A DNA stretch of 64,000 nucleotides from Agelas oroides (Eukaryota > Porifera > Demospongiae > Agelasida > Agelasidae): contig OX422184.1 of assembly GCA_949130485.1 (NCBI GenBank), positions 2,148,117-2,212,116 of the forward strand, read 5' to 3'. The notes under the pieces were generated by a model. That model was not told the DNA's origin, searched no databases, and worked only from the letters and a program-made list of their open reading frames with translations. A program made the translations under genes and the position numbers. Positions 54,591 to 64,000 of this stretch are shown one piece after another; position 1 is the first letter of the stretch, and every line of letters begins with the position of its first letter.

Positions 54591-57500
54591 ATGTATATAC
54601 TAGCTAGCCAAAAGTTAATTGCTAGCGACAAACTGGAGAAACAGTAAATTATCTAATGATTAAGTTGTAGCTTAAATGAAAATTTCTAAGCCACAGAAAT
54701 TACTATAACCCTTACGGTAGTCAACTCTACAGGTTTCGTGAAATGGATCTGCCTATTACATTCACATACACACATGAGGCTGTCTCTTTACATGCTGGTA
54801 TGTATATACAAAATTCAGGTGATGTGCAACTGTTAAGTATGTATTTATGTAGGTATGTATGTACATGCAGAAAAAATGAAAATTCTGCTTTTTAAATTTT
54901 TTGGAAAGATTTTGCTTTGTACAGGGGGGAATAACAGTTTTACATCTATCCTATGAGATACAGTGAGGACAGGGGTTATAGCAGGTGAGTAGGCTAACTG
55001 TCTGCAACGTCTCAGAAAGGGGTCTTATTTATGAGTGCTGCAAAGTTGGTCATAATTTTAAACTCTTGCTGAAGGACAAAATAGGGCACGAGTCTTACCA
55101 AGAGACACTCTCAGCTTCCCTTTTGGTGAAAATTATTTGATACTGCCTCACAAACATGTGCCACTTACAAGTGGTGGAGTGGGACTTGGAGTATGCAGGT
55201 TGCAACGGGAAGCTTGAGCAACAAAACTCACGTTTAGTGCAGCATGTCTTTTGCATAAGTTTGTTTTTCGCTTGAGTTTGTATTTTGTATGCTAAAAGAT
55301 TCAGACTAAAAACTGTTTTTACAAAAACTGCAGTTCTGCACGTTTCTAAAACTGAGAATTGGCAGCTATTAACAAACAAACTATGATTTTGCAGATATAT
55401 AAGTAAAATTTCTGGTAAAACTGACCTAATAAATAAAGTAGTGAATCCAAGCAATTTATAAACCAGCCCAGTTCACGAAAACTTAACTCACCATTGGGTT
55501 GAATTCCATCGAATAAGAAGGTGACATCGCATACCAGTTCAAGTTGCAATCTGGGAATGCATGACCTCGAACAAAGCTTCGGCGGCAGTTGTAATAATGT
55601 TCGTGGTAGTAGGAGTAGCGGAACATGGCTAACAACACCACAACCACTCTGAGGGCCGCCACAAATCAAGTACTTCCTCAGATAACTTACTAACCACTTC
55701 AGAACACTCTTGTACAGACAGATTACTATAGCAACGGTGCAAATTTTTTAACAGCCATTCTATTTGCACATGTAATCAATTGTTAATATGTGCTTTTGCT
55801 ATGCTACTCTCTAAACTATCAAGTTTATAAGTAGTCAGTAGCTTTTCAAATATGTGTACTTTGCATCGGCACAAGTCAAACACAGTCCTCACACAGTAGT
55901 TGCAGCATCTAAACTCGGAATCTGAATGCTTTGCAAAGCATTCAGCTATACACAGGCTTAGCTACCTAACACAACACAAATACTGCAACATATGCAGCAC
56001 AGGGACACTACAAGCACTGGTAATTCTTCACAACTGATTCCAAAAGTGTGTGCAAGTGTCCTAAATACAAGCCCACTGCAGAACATGCAAACACCACCAC
56101 CTGCTAATGTGTACATACCCTGCAAAAATCAACCACGTATGCTGCACTTCAAAACACATCTGAAAGTGCATGCTCAAATGCAAGGAGGAGCCAGTGGTCA
56201 TAGAACTAGTTGATACTAAAAAAAACTTTCATAATCAGACCAGACGTCTTATGAAAACTACATTCATACAACGTTTTGACCTCTAGGTTCAGCCCACCTA
56301 GACGCTTGGTCCATCTAGTTTGATTTTCGAAATGGATTATCACGAGGATCTCACATCATACCACCTCACCCCCATGTGTGATCAATGCCACATGCAACAA
56401 ACTTGTCAAACAACTGACAACATAAATGAGCATACAATGCATATAGATATGCGGCTAATTATAGCCGTGCTGACAGAGCCGAGACGAAAAAATGCCGGCT
56501 GTGGGACATTTTTCATACCAGCCCCCGCTCAAGAGCAATCTAGCTATTTAGCTGCTGACAACAACTAGCTGCATACTTCCTCACCTGTTTTTTATTCACT
56601 TCTTGCTGGTTGCGGGCTGTATGCTGGGGTTGAGGTTTTTTGCTTCGGCAAAACTGATTGCATCGCATCGCGGAAAGTATTTCCGTACAATCGCGTCCGT
56701 AGTCTCCACCGCCAGCGGTATCTACTTCAGCTGGCGTTCACAAACTGTGCTGCTTGCTTGCTCGTGGCCTCTTTCCAGCAAACTGCAGCCTACCAACCAT
56801 ATTATAAACCCACTCCACCACCAGAATGGTCAATGACGTCATGTCGATCGACTGCAGATACTAGATCGATCATCATGGAATAGTTTCCGGTACAATTTCC
56901 GGCGTTGTTTACTCCGTATCCTGTCCACTTTTTGCACTTTAGTTTACTGTAGAAATAATGCATTATATATATTTGACGACTATACCCCTTCCATACAGTT
57001 TGTTGCTCCTAGAGCACATATACCATATTGAAGTTCTGTTTTACATGTTGACACATGGTGTCCATGGCTTACGCTCTTTCCCCTGTCTCCTATTGTCACA
57101 GTGATGTTATTTTGAGCAAATTATTCGGTATTTGGTAGCTACCCCCATAAAATAGTTATAACATTCCAGACAAATTAGCTGCAACTCGTAACATACTCAT
57201 TTGCAGCACAAAGACTTCACTAGAGATCGACACGAGTAATGAAAGTTTCTGGCACAGTAAAAGTCCTGGTTTAGAACATTGTGGGATATATCTATAGAGC
57301 AATCCTACTGAATACCTAGCTATACCCAGTAGGTTTTGGTGAATGGGAGATTTATTAAACTACATACTAAACTGGGGCAACTGATCCACTGGGGCACTGC
57401 AAGTATCGTTTGCACGGTCACCCTGAGAGAAGGAATAGCCCATGTGCGATTGCTCCTGGTAGCTACTATAATTATGTCCACTCTGGTTGGGAGAGCCCGG

Positions 57501-58072
57501 CGTAAGATTGCTGGGGTGGACCATACCCAGACATGTAGTCCACTGTCTAAGACTCCAACTGCGAGAGAATCAGAAAAACTTTGACATCAAACTCTGTATT
57601 TTCATTGCCCATCAGTTTCTAAGTATTTTGGTATTTTTTAACATGAAGTCTTATGAAATTTTTTTAACTCCAAGCATAAATGTAAAAGCAAACTACTCAG
57701 TTGTCCATGTCAACATATACAAGCACACAAATATTTATGCAGAAAATATATATTTTTATTCCTAGCATTGTGACAATAATTTGTTCAGATGGTTGCGGTG
57801 GAAATAGCTAACTGGAGTTACAGGAATGCTGTGGTTACCAATCTTGTCTGGTGGACTCCAGGGAAGCCACAGTGCAATGTTGTAGTAGAGCACATGTCTA
57901 CCTGCAAAACAGCACCAGCTACAATAAATGGCCTGGCCAGAGGAGGCAGGACAAGTTTTGTGTCACACGACTTTAGGTCCTGCACACAAAAACTGTCTTC
58001 AGATTTCTGTCATTGCAGGGATCAGGCTCGCGTTGCCTCTGTTCTCCAGATGTTAAAGTGCAAGACTTCTAG

Positions 58073-58262
58073 GCATGCAATTAATATGGGTTCATTGCCA
58101 TGTACTTTAAACAGTAACCAAGCTTCACTTTTATCACCACATGTAATTAGCCAAAGATGATCTCAATTTGTCTGCCAAATACTACTAAGATCAAGCATAT
58201 TATGATTCATGGTGACCAGTGGTGATTTCTGTTTCAATGTGCTATATTTATTTGTGCAGCAA
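58073..58262 (+). repeat. Direct repeat, copy 1
   Basis: Shares atgtaattagccaaagatga and over 100 following bases, nearly unchanged, with 59178-59353, plus ttaatatgggttca and catgtactttaaacag at the left edge. Confidence 0.85.
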
Positions 58263-59177
58263 TCTAGTTAATATGGGGCAAAACAATAATTATAGCAATG
58301 ACATCCAGGGGCATTTCCAGATGTTATAGTGCAATTAGTGTACAGGATGTCTTGTCATTTCTAGAATAACAGTTGCATACCACATACTCATGTGTATTAA
58401 AGCATGGGTGGAAAACAAATGTAGGTTTCCAGAACTTTTTTTCCGCTTAACATGTTATCCAAATTTGGAGAGAAAATATATCTCACTAACCTTAATTGCC
58501 ACGCCCACTTTGGTGATCAGGTGACCAATGATGACATCACTATTTCCAAAAAAGGGAATAAAAATACGTTGCCAAAATACCATTTCTTTCCCTAACTTGA
58601 GATGTAAGGTTGAAATAGTGAGGCAAAAGTAAATGGTTGAAATTGGCTTGGCCATCACTGGCTCCAATATAAGTCACGTGATCACCACAGTAGGCGTGGC
58701 CTCATAATTTTATTAGTTCTAGTGCACTGTGAAGTTTGGTGCCCATTGTGATTATACTTTTTGAGTTATTCAAATTTTGCATTTAAGGCACTGGTGGCCC
58801 ATGCCCATGCCTTAAATGCTGCTGAGTAGTGTTTATCATGTGCCACGTGCACATTAATGCTGTACAACTTTTCTTTCATCTCATCTACATTATAGTTCAG
58901 TTACACATGTATGCAAGACACCAATATGCAAGACCACCTCCCAAGGAGCTGTGGGATATAACTGTCATATAAACAGGTAACACAACTGCTGAAAAGTGAT
59001 ACAAGTACCACTCTTATACGTCGCCTGGGTAACAGGATATGTTGCTGAGCTACATCCCAAGATCTCCACCATGTGGTATGAAACCCTGTCAATTAAGCTA
59101 TTATTAAGCATAGAAAGTATCATCAATGTTTGCACATCAATCAAACTTCTACAACTTCAATGTACTTCACCATAGGT

Positions 59178-59353
59178 GTGCAATTAATATGGGTTCAATT
59201 GCCATGTACTTTAAACAGCAACTCACCACATGTAATTAGCCAAAGATGATCTCAATTTGTCTGCCAAATACTACTAAGATCAAGCATATTATGATTCATG
59301 GTGACCAGTGGTGATTTCTGTTTCAATGTGCTATATTTATTTGTGTAGACTGC
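59178..59353 (+). repeat. Direct repeat, copy 2
   Basis: Nearly identical to 58073-58262 over the right 120 bases, with a 14-base gap near 59220 relative to copy 1 (tgcaattaatatggg is shared at the left edge). Confidence 0.85.
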
Positions 59354-60051
59354 AATCTAGTAAGGATTTGTTGGCAAAACTAGTCAGCATTTTAATTTCT
59401 GTCTATATAGTCTATCCAGTATAGTTTCAGAATCAAAAAATAAAGTATATATACAGGTCCCTTCAAGGAAAAACTACCCTCATTATCGCCATCTCTGGGG
59501 TATCACTACTTCCACTATTTGATTGCTTTCCGTAATCTTGCATACTGGTAGCAATCAAATAGTGGAGGTGGCGAAGGCCTAGCCTTGTTCCCAGACTGAG
59601 AATGAGGGCTGAGGAAGGACAGAATAAGATTTTCTCAAGATTCAGCATTTCATTTATCACTAACAGATGGGTACACACACTGTTCAAGACGTACCATGCG
59701 AGCGGTGCATCCAGGCCTGTGAGGTAGATTATTCCGGCGCATAATTGTCCATCAGGATTGATACACCTACAAGGCATATATGTGCGTGAGCCCTGCCTCA
59801 GAAGTTAAGCAATACAGCGCTTTGAACGTGATAATGCGATTCAGGACTGCCACAATACTGCCCTCTTGCTCAGCTTGTTTAGCATGAAAATGAACAAAAG
59901 ATTTTAACAGTACCAAGAGAAAGGGTCTACGAAATTAGGGGTATTGCACATACTTTGCAAGATACTTCGTAAAAGAGCAAACATTAAGACAAGTATTCAT
60001 TATTAATCATGTTGAGTGCAGTTCACTTCTTTTGTCCTCCTGTACAGCAGT

Positions 60052-60153
60052 TCATTTCTTTCGTCCTCCTCTCTCCTTTAGTCCTAGCAGGACAACTGTG
60101 TCGCTGCTTATGTTGTAGAATCCGAGAGAGTTGGAGTCCTTGATAAATGTACT
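60052..60153 (-). CDS. SF3A1: Splicing factor 3A subunit 1, last coding exon (ubiquitin-like domain end)
   Basis: Acceptor ttcctacag before 60153. The 33 residues STFIKDSNSLGFYNISSDT to LKERGGRKK, then TGA at 60052, match the end of the ubiquitin-like domain and the C-terminus of SF3A1 (human: FIKDSNSLAYYN ... LALKERGGRKK). SF3A1 is a subunit of the U2 snRNP SF3a complex, needed for early spliceosome assembly in the nucleus; the C-terminal domain contacts U1 RNA (established knowledge). The RGGRKK end is intact. No preceding exon was recognised in the remaining 3.8 kb, so the upstream intron is at least that long or other exons escaped notice. Confidence 0.85.
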   Translation of the reverse strand, partial: STFIKDSNSLGFYNISSDTVVLLGLKERGGRKK

Positions 60154-60628
60154 CTGTAGGAAGTATAAACAAGAACTGTTAGTTGAACCTGCCCATGAAA
60201 ATATAATTGGTCACAATTGAGATTGCAATAGTTTTGCAACAAGTAGGGGTTCGTGGATTATGCCAGCATTAAAATGAGTATAATAGGTGTGCAAAAGCAT
60301 CAAGCATAATGCGAGCATAATAGGCAGATTCTCTGAGGAAATTGCATCATTTAATTAAAGTTTTGTGGAAACTTGGCCACGTGGTGATTCTGATGGTGAC
60401 AACTAGCCCCGTTGACGAGAGTTGAGTGGCTGTCAGCAGCTCACAGGCCGCAGTTTCTTCTCCAACGTCCTTACTAAGCAAACTTCGAGCCCCCATACAG
60501 TTGGAATTAATAGGGGTGTAATAGGTAGATTTTTGGAGCAGTGCAGCATATATAGCATAGTAGGTAGATTTTTGAGCACAATCTGCCTACCCCTAGCAAC
60601 CAGCATTAAACCACAATTAATTGGGGCG

Positions 60629-61473
60629 AGCCTGAGCGAGCCCCACACTAGCGGGACTGCATTGCGCAGATGTGTGTATACGACCTTGCGGCCATATACC
60701 GTAAATTTTAAATGCGCGTTCGTTTAAATATTTCCCGAAAATTGAACGTCCTCGTCGTGCACTTAGTAGGTAGCGGTAGCGTCGATAGGTGAAGGGCATG
60801 GCACTGTAGCGGAAACGGCTCAAGTTTAAGCACGCACGGCACCTTACTTCTTGTTTGTCACAGCAGCTACGGACTGACCATCAACGGCAGGCTGCTCGCC
60901 GACCGCACAAAATTATATACGCCGGGTTGAGATCGCTTCAGGTAAGGGTCGTGCATAAACGACACTCATAAACGCTACACTCATTTCAGCGTGAAGCTTA
61001 GTCTATTCATGTGCATGTTACCGTGGCGTAGCCAGGCTGGGGCACACTGGGGCATGTACCCTAGCAACTAGAGGCCGTGCCCCACCAGTGCATGTATGCA
61101 TGCGAATTATCGGCGCTGATCCCGTCGTTGTCAATCCCGAATCAGGCGCTAAACGGTCTTGAAATCGAACGGCGCAGTATCGCCATGTATATCCACAGAA
61201 TTACGAGTCTCGTACGCTCACCGTACCGTCGCGATTTTGCTGTATAACCGACGTACACTGCAGTACGATATGGCCTCAGAACTGACCTGGGAGGCTGTGA
61301 AATTCCAAACATTTTTTGGGGAGAGCATGCCCTAGACCCCTCCCCCCCCAAATGCTTCTGCACTTCACGCAGAATTTCGTACAAAAGTAGTGTGCCCATG
61401 CTGTGCCCTAGCATCGGCGATGTCCTGGCTACGCCACTGGCATGTTAGCTGCTTGCTCAGGCTCACCCCCACA
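60629..61473. mobile_element. GGGGCGAGCC element split by a hAT-like MITE
   Basis: The left end GGGGCGAGCCTGAGCGAGCC and the right end gctcaggctcacccccac are inverted and match the ends of 18629-19272. Removing the inserted 420-bp element leaves about 420 bases. Confidence 0.55.
61021..61440. mobile_element. 420-bp hAT-like MITE with perfect 8-bp duplication
   Basis: Ends CCGTGGCGTAGCCAGG and CCTGGCTACGCCACTG; GCATGTTA repeats at 61013-61020 and 61441-61448. An 8-bp target duplication plus short inverted ends fits hAT elements. No transposase; subterminal cccctcccccc and ggagagcatgccctagaccc. Confidence 0.85.
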
Positions 61474-62246
61474 ATGTTCTACATTTTCTAGTTTACCAGT
61501 TGTGACAAGAAGAGGGGATGCTAAGGCGGGAAAAATAATTAAATTCATATGTAATTGTGATTTTTCACATGCTGGTTGTAAGACTTTCACAATCTGCTGT
61601 AACTATCCACAAATAATTTGGCAGTTAACTGTTAAACATATTCATTGAAGGCTGAAAGTCAAATAAAACTTGAAAGGACATGTACATATACTATGTGAAT
61701 GCATCAAGCAAATATTAAGGATGATTAAAAATTAAAGCACGACTAAAGCTACTTAGTGTGTCCACATATACAGATTCTAGAGTTCTTTAATTGGCCGTGC
61801 AGGATGAAACTGGTGTGTAATGGAAGCAAAGGGGACCTGACATTGGCTATCAATTACTTATAACTACCGGACTATTCCTGTGGGCAGAAACCCAGAAACT
61901 CGTATACTATAGAAACGGCAAAATAAATTATGTGGTTAGTAAAAAATGGCTACACATTGTGAGCTTGCAAGTGAAGTCAGCATTAAGCAGCAACTGTGGT
62001 AAACTTGACTGAACACACAGATAGACACAAAGCACTGACAAACTATTGCACAGATAATTTCCTTTGAGTATGCAGGGTTTCATACAGGATTTTCCCCTGG
62101 GTAAGGGGGGAGGGGGGGGGGGATGTAGATGCGTGCAAAGGGCGCATGCGCATGTCAGTGCATTTGCTGGGGTTTTGTAGATTTTAGTGAAATTCAGGAC
62201 ACATTGTAAGGACAAGAATCGTCGGATTCAGCTATAATACATTTAG

Positions 62247-62315
62247 CCTCGTTCCTCTCTTGTGTGTGGGCAGAGAAAACACTTTTCATTCTCCCCTGCA
62301 CGAGAGCCTAGGAAC
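62247..62315. mobile_element. Short TAGCCTCG-family hairpin
   Basis: tagcctcgttcctctcttgtg with a distal cacgagagcctaggaacgat; imperfect pairing around agaaaacacttttcattctcc. Confidence 0.5.
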
Positions 62316-62989
62316 GATAATATATTAAGCCTATACTTATGGTGTACTCTGTTATTGTGTTGTATACCCTATGCAGCTGTTGAGACAATTATGACATCAT
62401 AATTTTTACGTTTCTGGGGTGGAACTCTGACTGGAGGGAGGAAACCCCAGTGCACCCTCCCCCCCCACCTCCCCACCTCTGTATCAAATCCTGGTATGTA
62501 TGTATAGAAGTGATTTTTGATTCAGTAGTCAGTTGGGACTAGAAGAAAAGCTGCACAGTTTCGAGAAACCTAGCAACTTTCACCAGACATGGAAGCCATG
62601 ACAGTGCTTGCTGCACACATGTAAGCCTATAGTAGCTCCGTAGCACCCCTTAACAACCGAATGCATTTGTGCACTAGCCACAAAGTGTTCTAAGTGGTCG
62701 AGTGTAGTAAATACTGCATAGTAACCATGTTATAAGAGCCTGTATTGTTGGCAGCGGGTATTGAAATGAACATCTGCAGCTGTTTCTCTCCTCCAGTGTG
62801 CTGTAACAATTCATCACAATGTCTAATTCATACCCCAAGCTGCTGACAGCGGTTTCCAGAAAGAGAGAAGACCAGTTACTGGTTGTTCTCACGTTATAGT
62901 ATTCTAATACGTGGAAGACCAAGATAGATTATTCTGTTGCAAACTTCAAACATTACTGCATTTGAAGTACTGTATCACTGAAATTTTGT

Positions 62990-63140
62990 TAAGGGCAGGG
63001 CTTGTACACACTTCAGATACAGGCCAGTTACCTGACTGCATTTTGTGCACGAGATAGCAGTCCCCATCTGCTGAGGATCTTGTTCGAAGTAAAATGCATG
63101 AAAGTAACGTCTTGTAGTAACTGGTGTTCCATGCATTAGA
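62990..63140 (+). repeat. Dispersed repeat family, partial copy
   Basis: Shares cctgactgcattttgtgcac and gagatagcagtccccat-type blocks with 29441-29735. Confidence 0.5.
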
Positions 63141-63330
63141 AATGCCTAATTGGCTTATGTCACGCATCCTTCCTGCTGAAAGTATTTATATAACTTTCGG
63201 TACAATGCTGATTCTAATTGCCCTTTTGTAACACAACAATTACTTCCTCTGCATTGGCTTCAGTGTAAATATTATAAATGCACCAGTTTTGGTTTGTACT
63301 GAAGGAAAGCATCCTTACACGTACATACCA

Positions 63331-63738
63331 TATGGTGGGTATTTTTCGCAGGGGGGTAATTTCTGCGTTTTTCATGGTCGAGTGGGATCCACGATTAGCC
63401 CGCAAAAGTTTGTGACTCGTATCCACGTGCATGCAATTCTACAGACAGTTGTGTCCGTGAAACATGTCACTGCTAAAGTAGCTATTCTACGAAGACTCCG
63501 AAGGTCCACTCTTTATTCTCAGTTCAGCCTAGTCTTACATGAGACAGCCCACTTCCGCTTGCGAGAGAAGTCCGTGCCCACCGACGAGTGCATCCCGCCA
63601 ATGTGTGTGTCCATAACTACACTGCAAAACTTGACAAAGGTCTCCGTTGCAGGCATTTCTGGTGCAAACTAGCTTACTTTGCGCTTGGTGAGAAAATTTA
63701 AAACGCGAAAATTTTGTCCCGCAAAAAATACCTGCTAT
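63331..63738. mobile_element. About 408-bp MITE with TATGGTGGGTATTTTTCGC ends
   Basis: tggtgggtatttttcgcagg pairs with ccgcaaaaaatacctgcta. Inner ends aatttctgcg and cgcgaaaattttg are also consistent. It spans a 127-residue open frame (63289-63672) that is therefore not called as a gene. Confidence 0.65.
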
Positions 63739-63748
63739 ACAGTATGTT

Positions 63749-63870
63749 ACCCCAGTGCAGCTGATGAGGCATGGTATTGGCTGAAATGCGTCTTGCACAG
63801 TGGGTGACTTTGCATGAAATCTAGGCTTGCCTTTTTTCAATTCAGGGAGATGTGGTTCATTGATTGTTCA
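63749..63870 (+). repeat. Dispersed repeat family, partial copy
   Basis: Shares cagctgatgaggcatggtat, gtgggtgactttgcatgaaa and cagggagatgtggttcattg with 29441-29735. Confidence 0.6.
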
Positions 63871-64000
63871 TACATTGAAGCCTATGCCAATATGCTAACT
63901 AACATTACCTAGGTGTGTGTCTAGGCCATAGCCTGACAGTGTAGTAGATTATTAGAGCTATTTATAGTCATAGCAAAAAAATTAAAAAAATTAAAATTGT

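Larger units (their letters stand above)
51941..55900. other. Upstream part of the C2H2 gene, repeats and no firm exon
   Basis: Contains hairpins at 52215-52330 (gggcggggctcgcac pairs with gagccccgccc) and 52902-53042, a MITE at 53471-53584 and a pogo-like relic at 54420-54590. Short splice-like sites near 55.1 and 55.5 kb could not be phased to the known exons. Confidence 0.35.
55900..60051. other. Gene-poor stretch with a duplicated segment
   Basis: No gene recognised on either strand. The main structure is the pair of ~180-bp direct repeats at 58073-58262 and 59178-59353, plus a small hairpin at 59509-59570. Confidence 0.4.
60154..64000. other. Probable SF3A1 intron or upstream region filled with repeats
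   Basis: No further coding exon was recognised. It contains nested elements at 60629-61473, a hairpin at 62247-62315, a MITE at 63331-63738 and two copies of the dispersed repeat also seen at 29441. Confidence 0.4.

Noticed and set aside
55084-55210. Extra 5' exon of the C2H2 gene ending at SVSW|GTAAGA
   Set aside because: The donor looks good, but its phase 2 clashes with the phase 0 start at 51940 and no linking exon was found.
55490-55530. First coding exon MSPSYSMEFNPM with donor ATG|GTGAGT on the minus strand
   Set aside because: It is attractive and in phase 0, but too short and unsupported to call without transcripts.
57789-58160. 123-codon plus-strand frame
   Set aside because: No domain or splice support, and its end overlaps a duplicated non-coding repeat.
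63289-63672. 127-codon plus-strand frame
   Set aside because: Most of it lies inside a MITE with inverted ends at 63331 and 63738.

Overview
The window is eukaryotic and most likely comes from an early-branching metazoan; a demosponge is my best guess (inference, not proven). Genes are split by GT-AG introns, spliceosomal and ESCRT-related families are present, and the gaps are full of short inverted-repeat elements (MITEs), simple repeats and homopolymers. There are no bacterial signals such as operons or Shine-Dalgarno sites. Many apparent open frames are intron or repeat read-through. I report only exons whose splice sites and codon phases agree, or that match a family I recognise.

Layout. 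0-5 kb: last three visible exons of an unrecognised basic protein (+), with a 3.6-kb foldback element in one intron and a TTAA-flanked MITE just downstream. 7.6-9.9 kb and 19.7-21.5 kb: two copies (+) of a signal-peptide, seven-transmembrane receptor-like gene. Between them, 12.5-16.3 kb (+): a large helical/Cys-rich protein gene whose frame is broken in three places. 16.8-17.7 kb (-): a decayed kinase fragment split by two insertions. 22.7-27.0 kb (-): the most striking gene. Four exons in matching phase encode a TSG101-like UEV domain, then a Pro/Gln-rich linker, coiled coil and a complete TKL-like protein kinase. 31.05-33.88 kb (-): one large exon of a Ser/Pro-rich, regulator-like protein. 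36.4-51.9 kb (-): a multi-exon eight-finger C2H2 protein resembling the ZXD family, its introns loaded with microsatellites. 60.05-60.15 kb (-): the last exon of the splicing factor SF3A1. The rest is repeat-rich intergenic or intronic DNA.

The transposon record is rich, and exact target-site duplications define several families: TTAA (5.1 kb), TATA (17.4 kb), TA (8.1 and 46.8 kb), 8 bp (61.0 kb), 7 bp (46.2 kb), and a large TAG(C/T)CTCG...CGAG(G/A)CTA family with mostly 9-bp duplications.

The genes do not form an obvious pathway. The main candidate for an undescribed system is the UEV-coiled coil-kinase fusion, which would join an ESCRT-I-type cargo/ubiquitin-binding module to a kinase. Its PTAP-pocket tyrosines appear replaced, and a kinase relic lies 5 kb away. 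Several frame breaks sit at homopolymers, dinucleotide runs or tandem duplications. They may be assembly errors or true lesions; sequence alone cannot decide.
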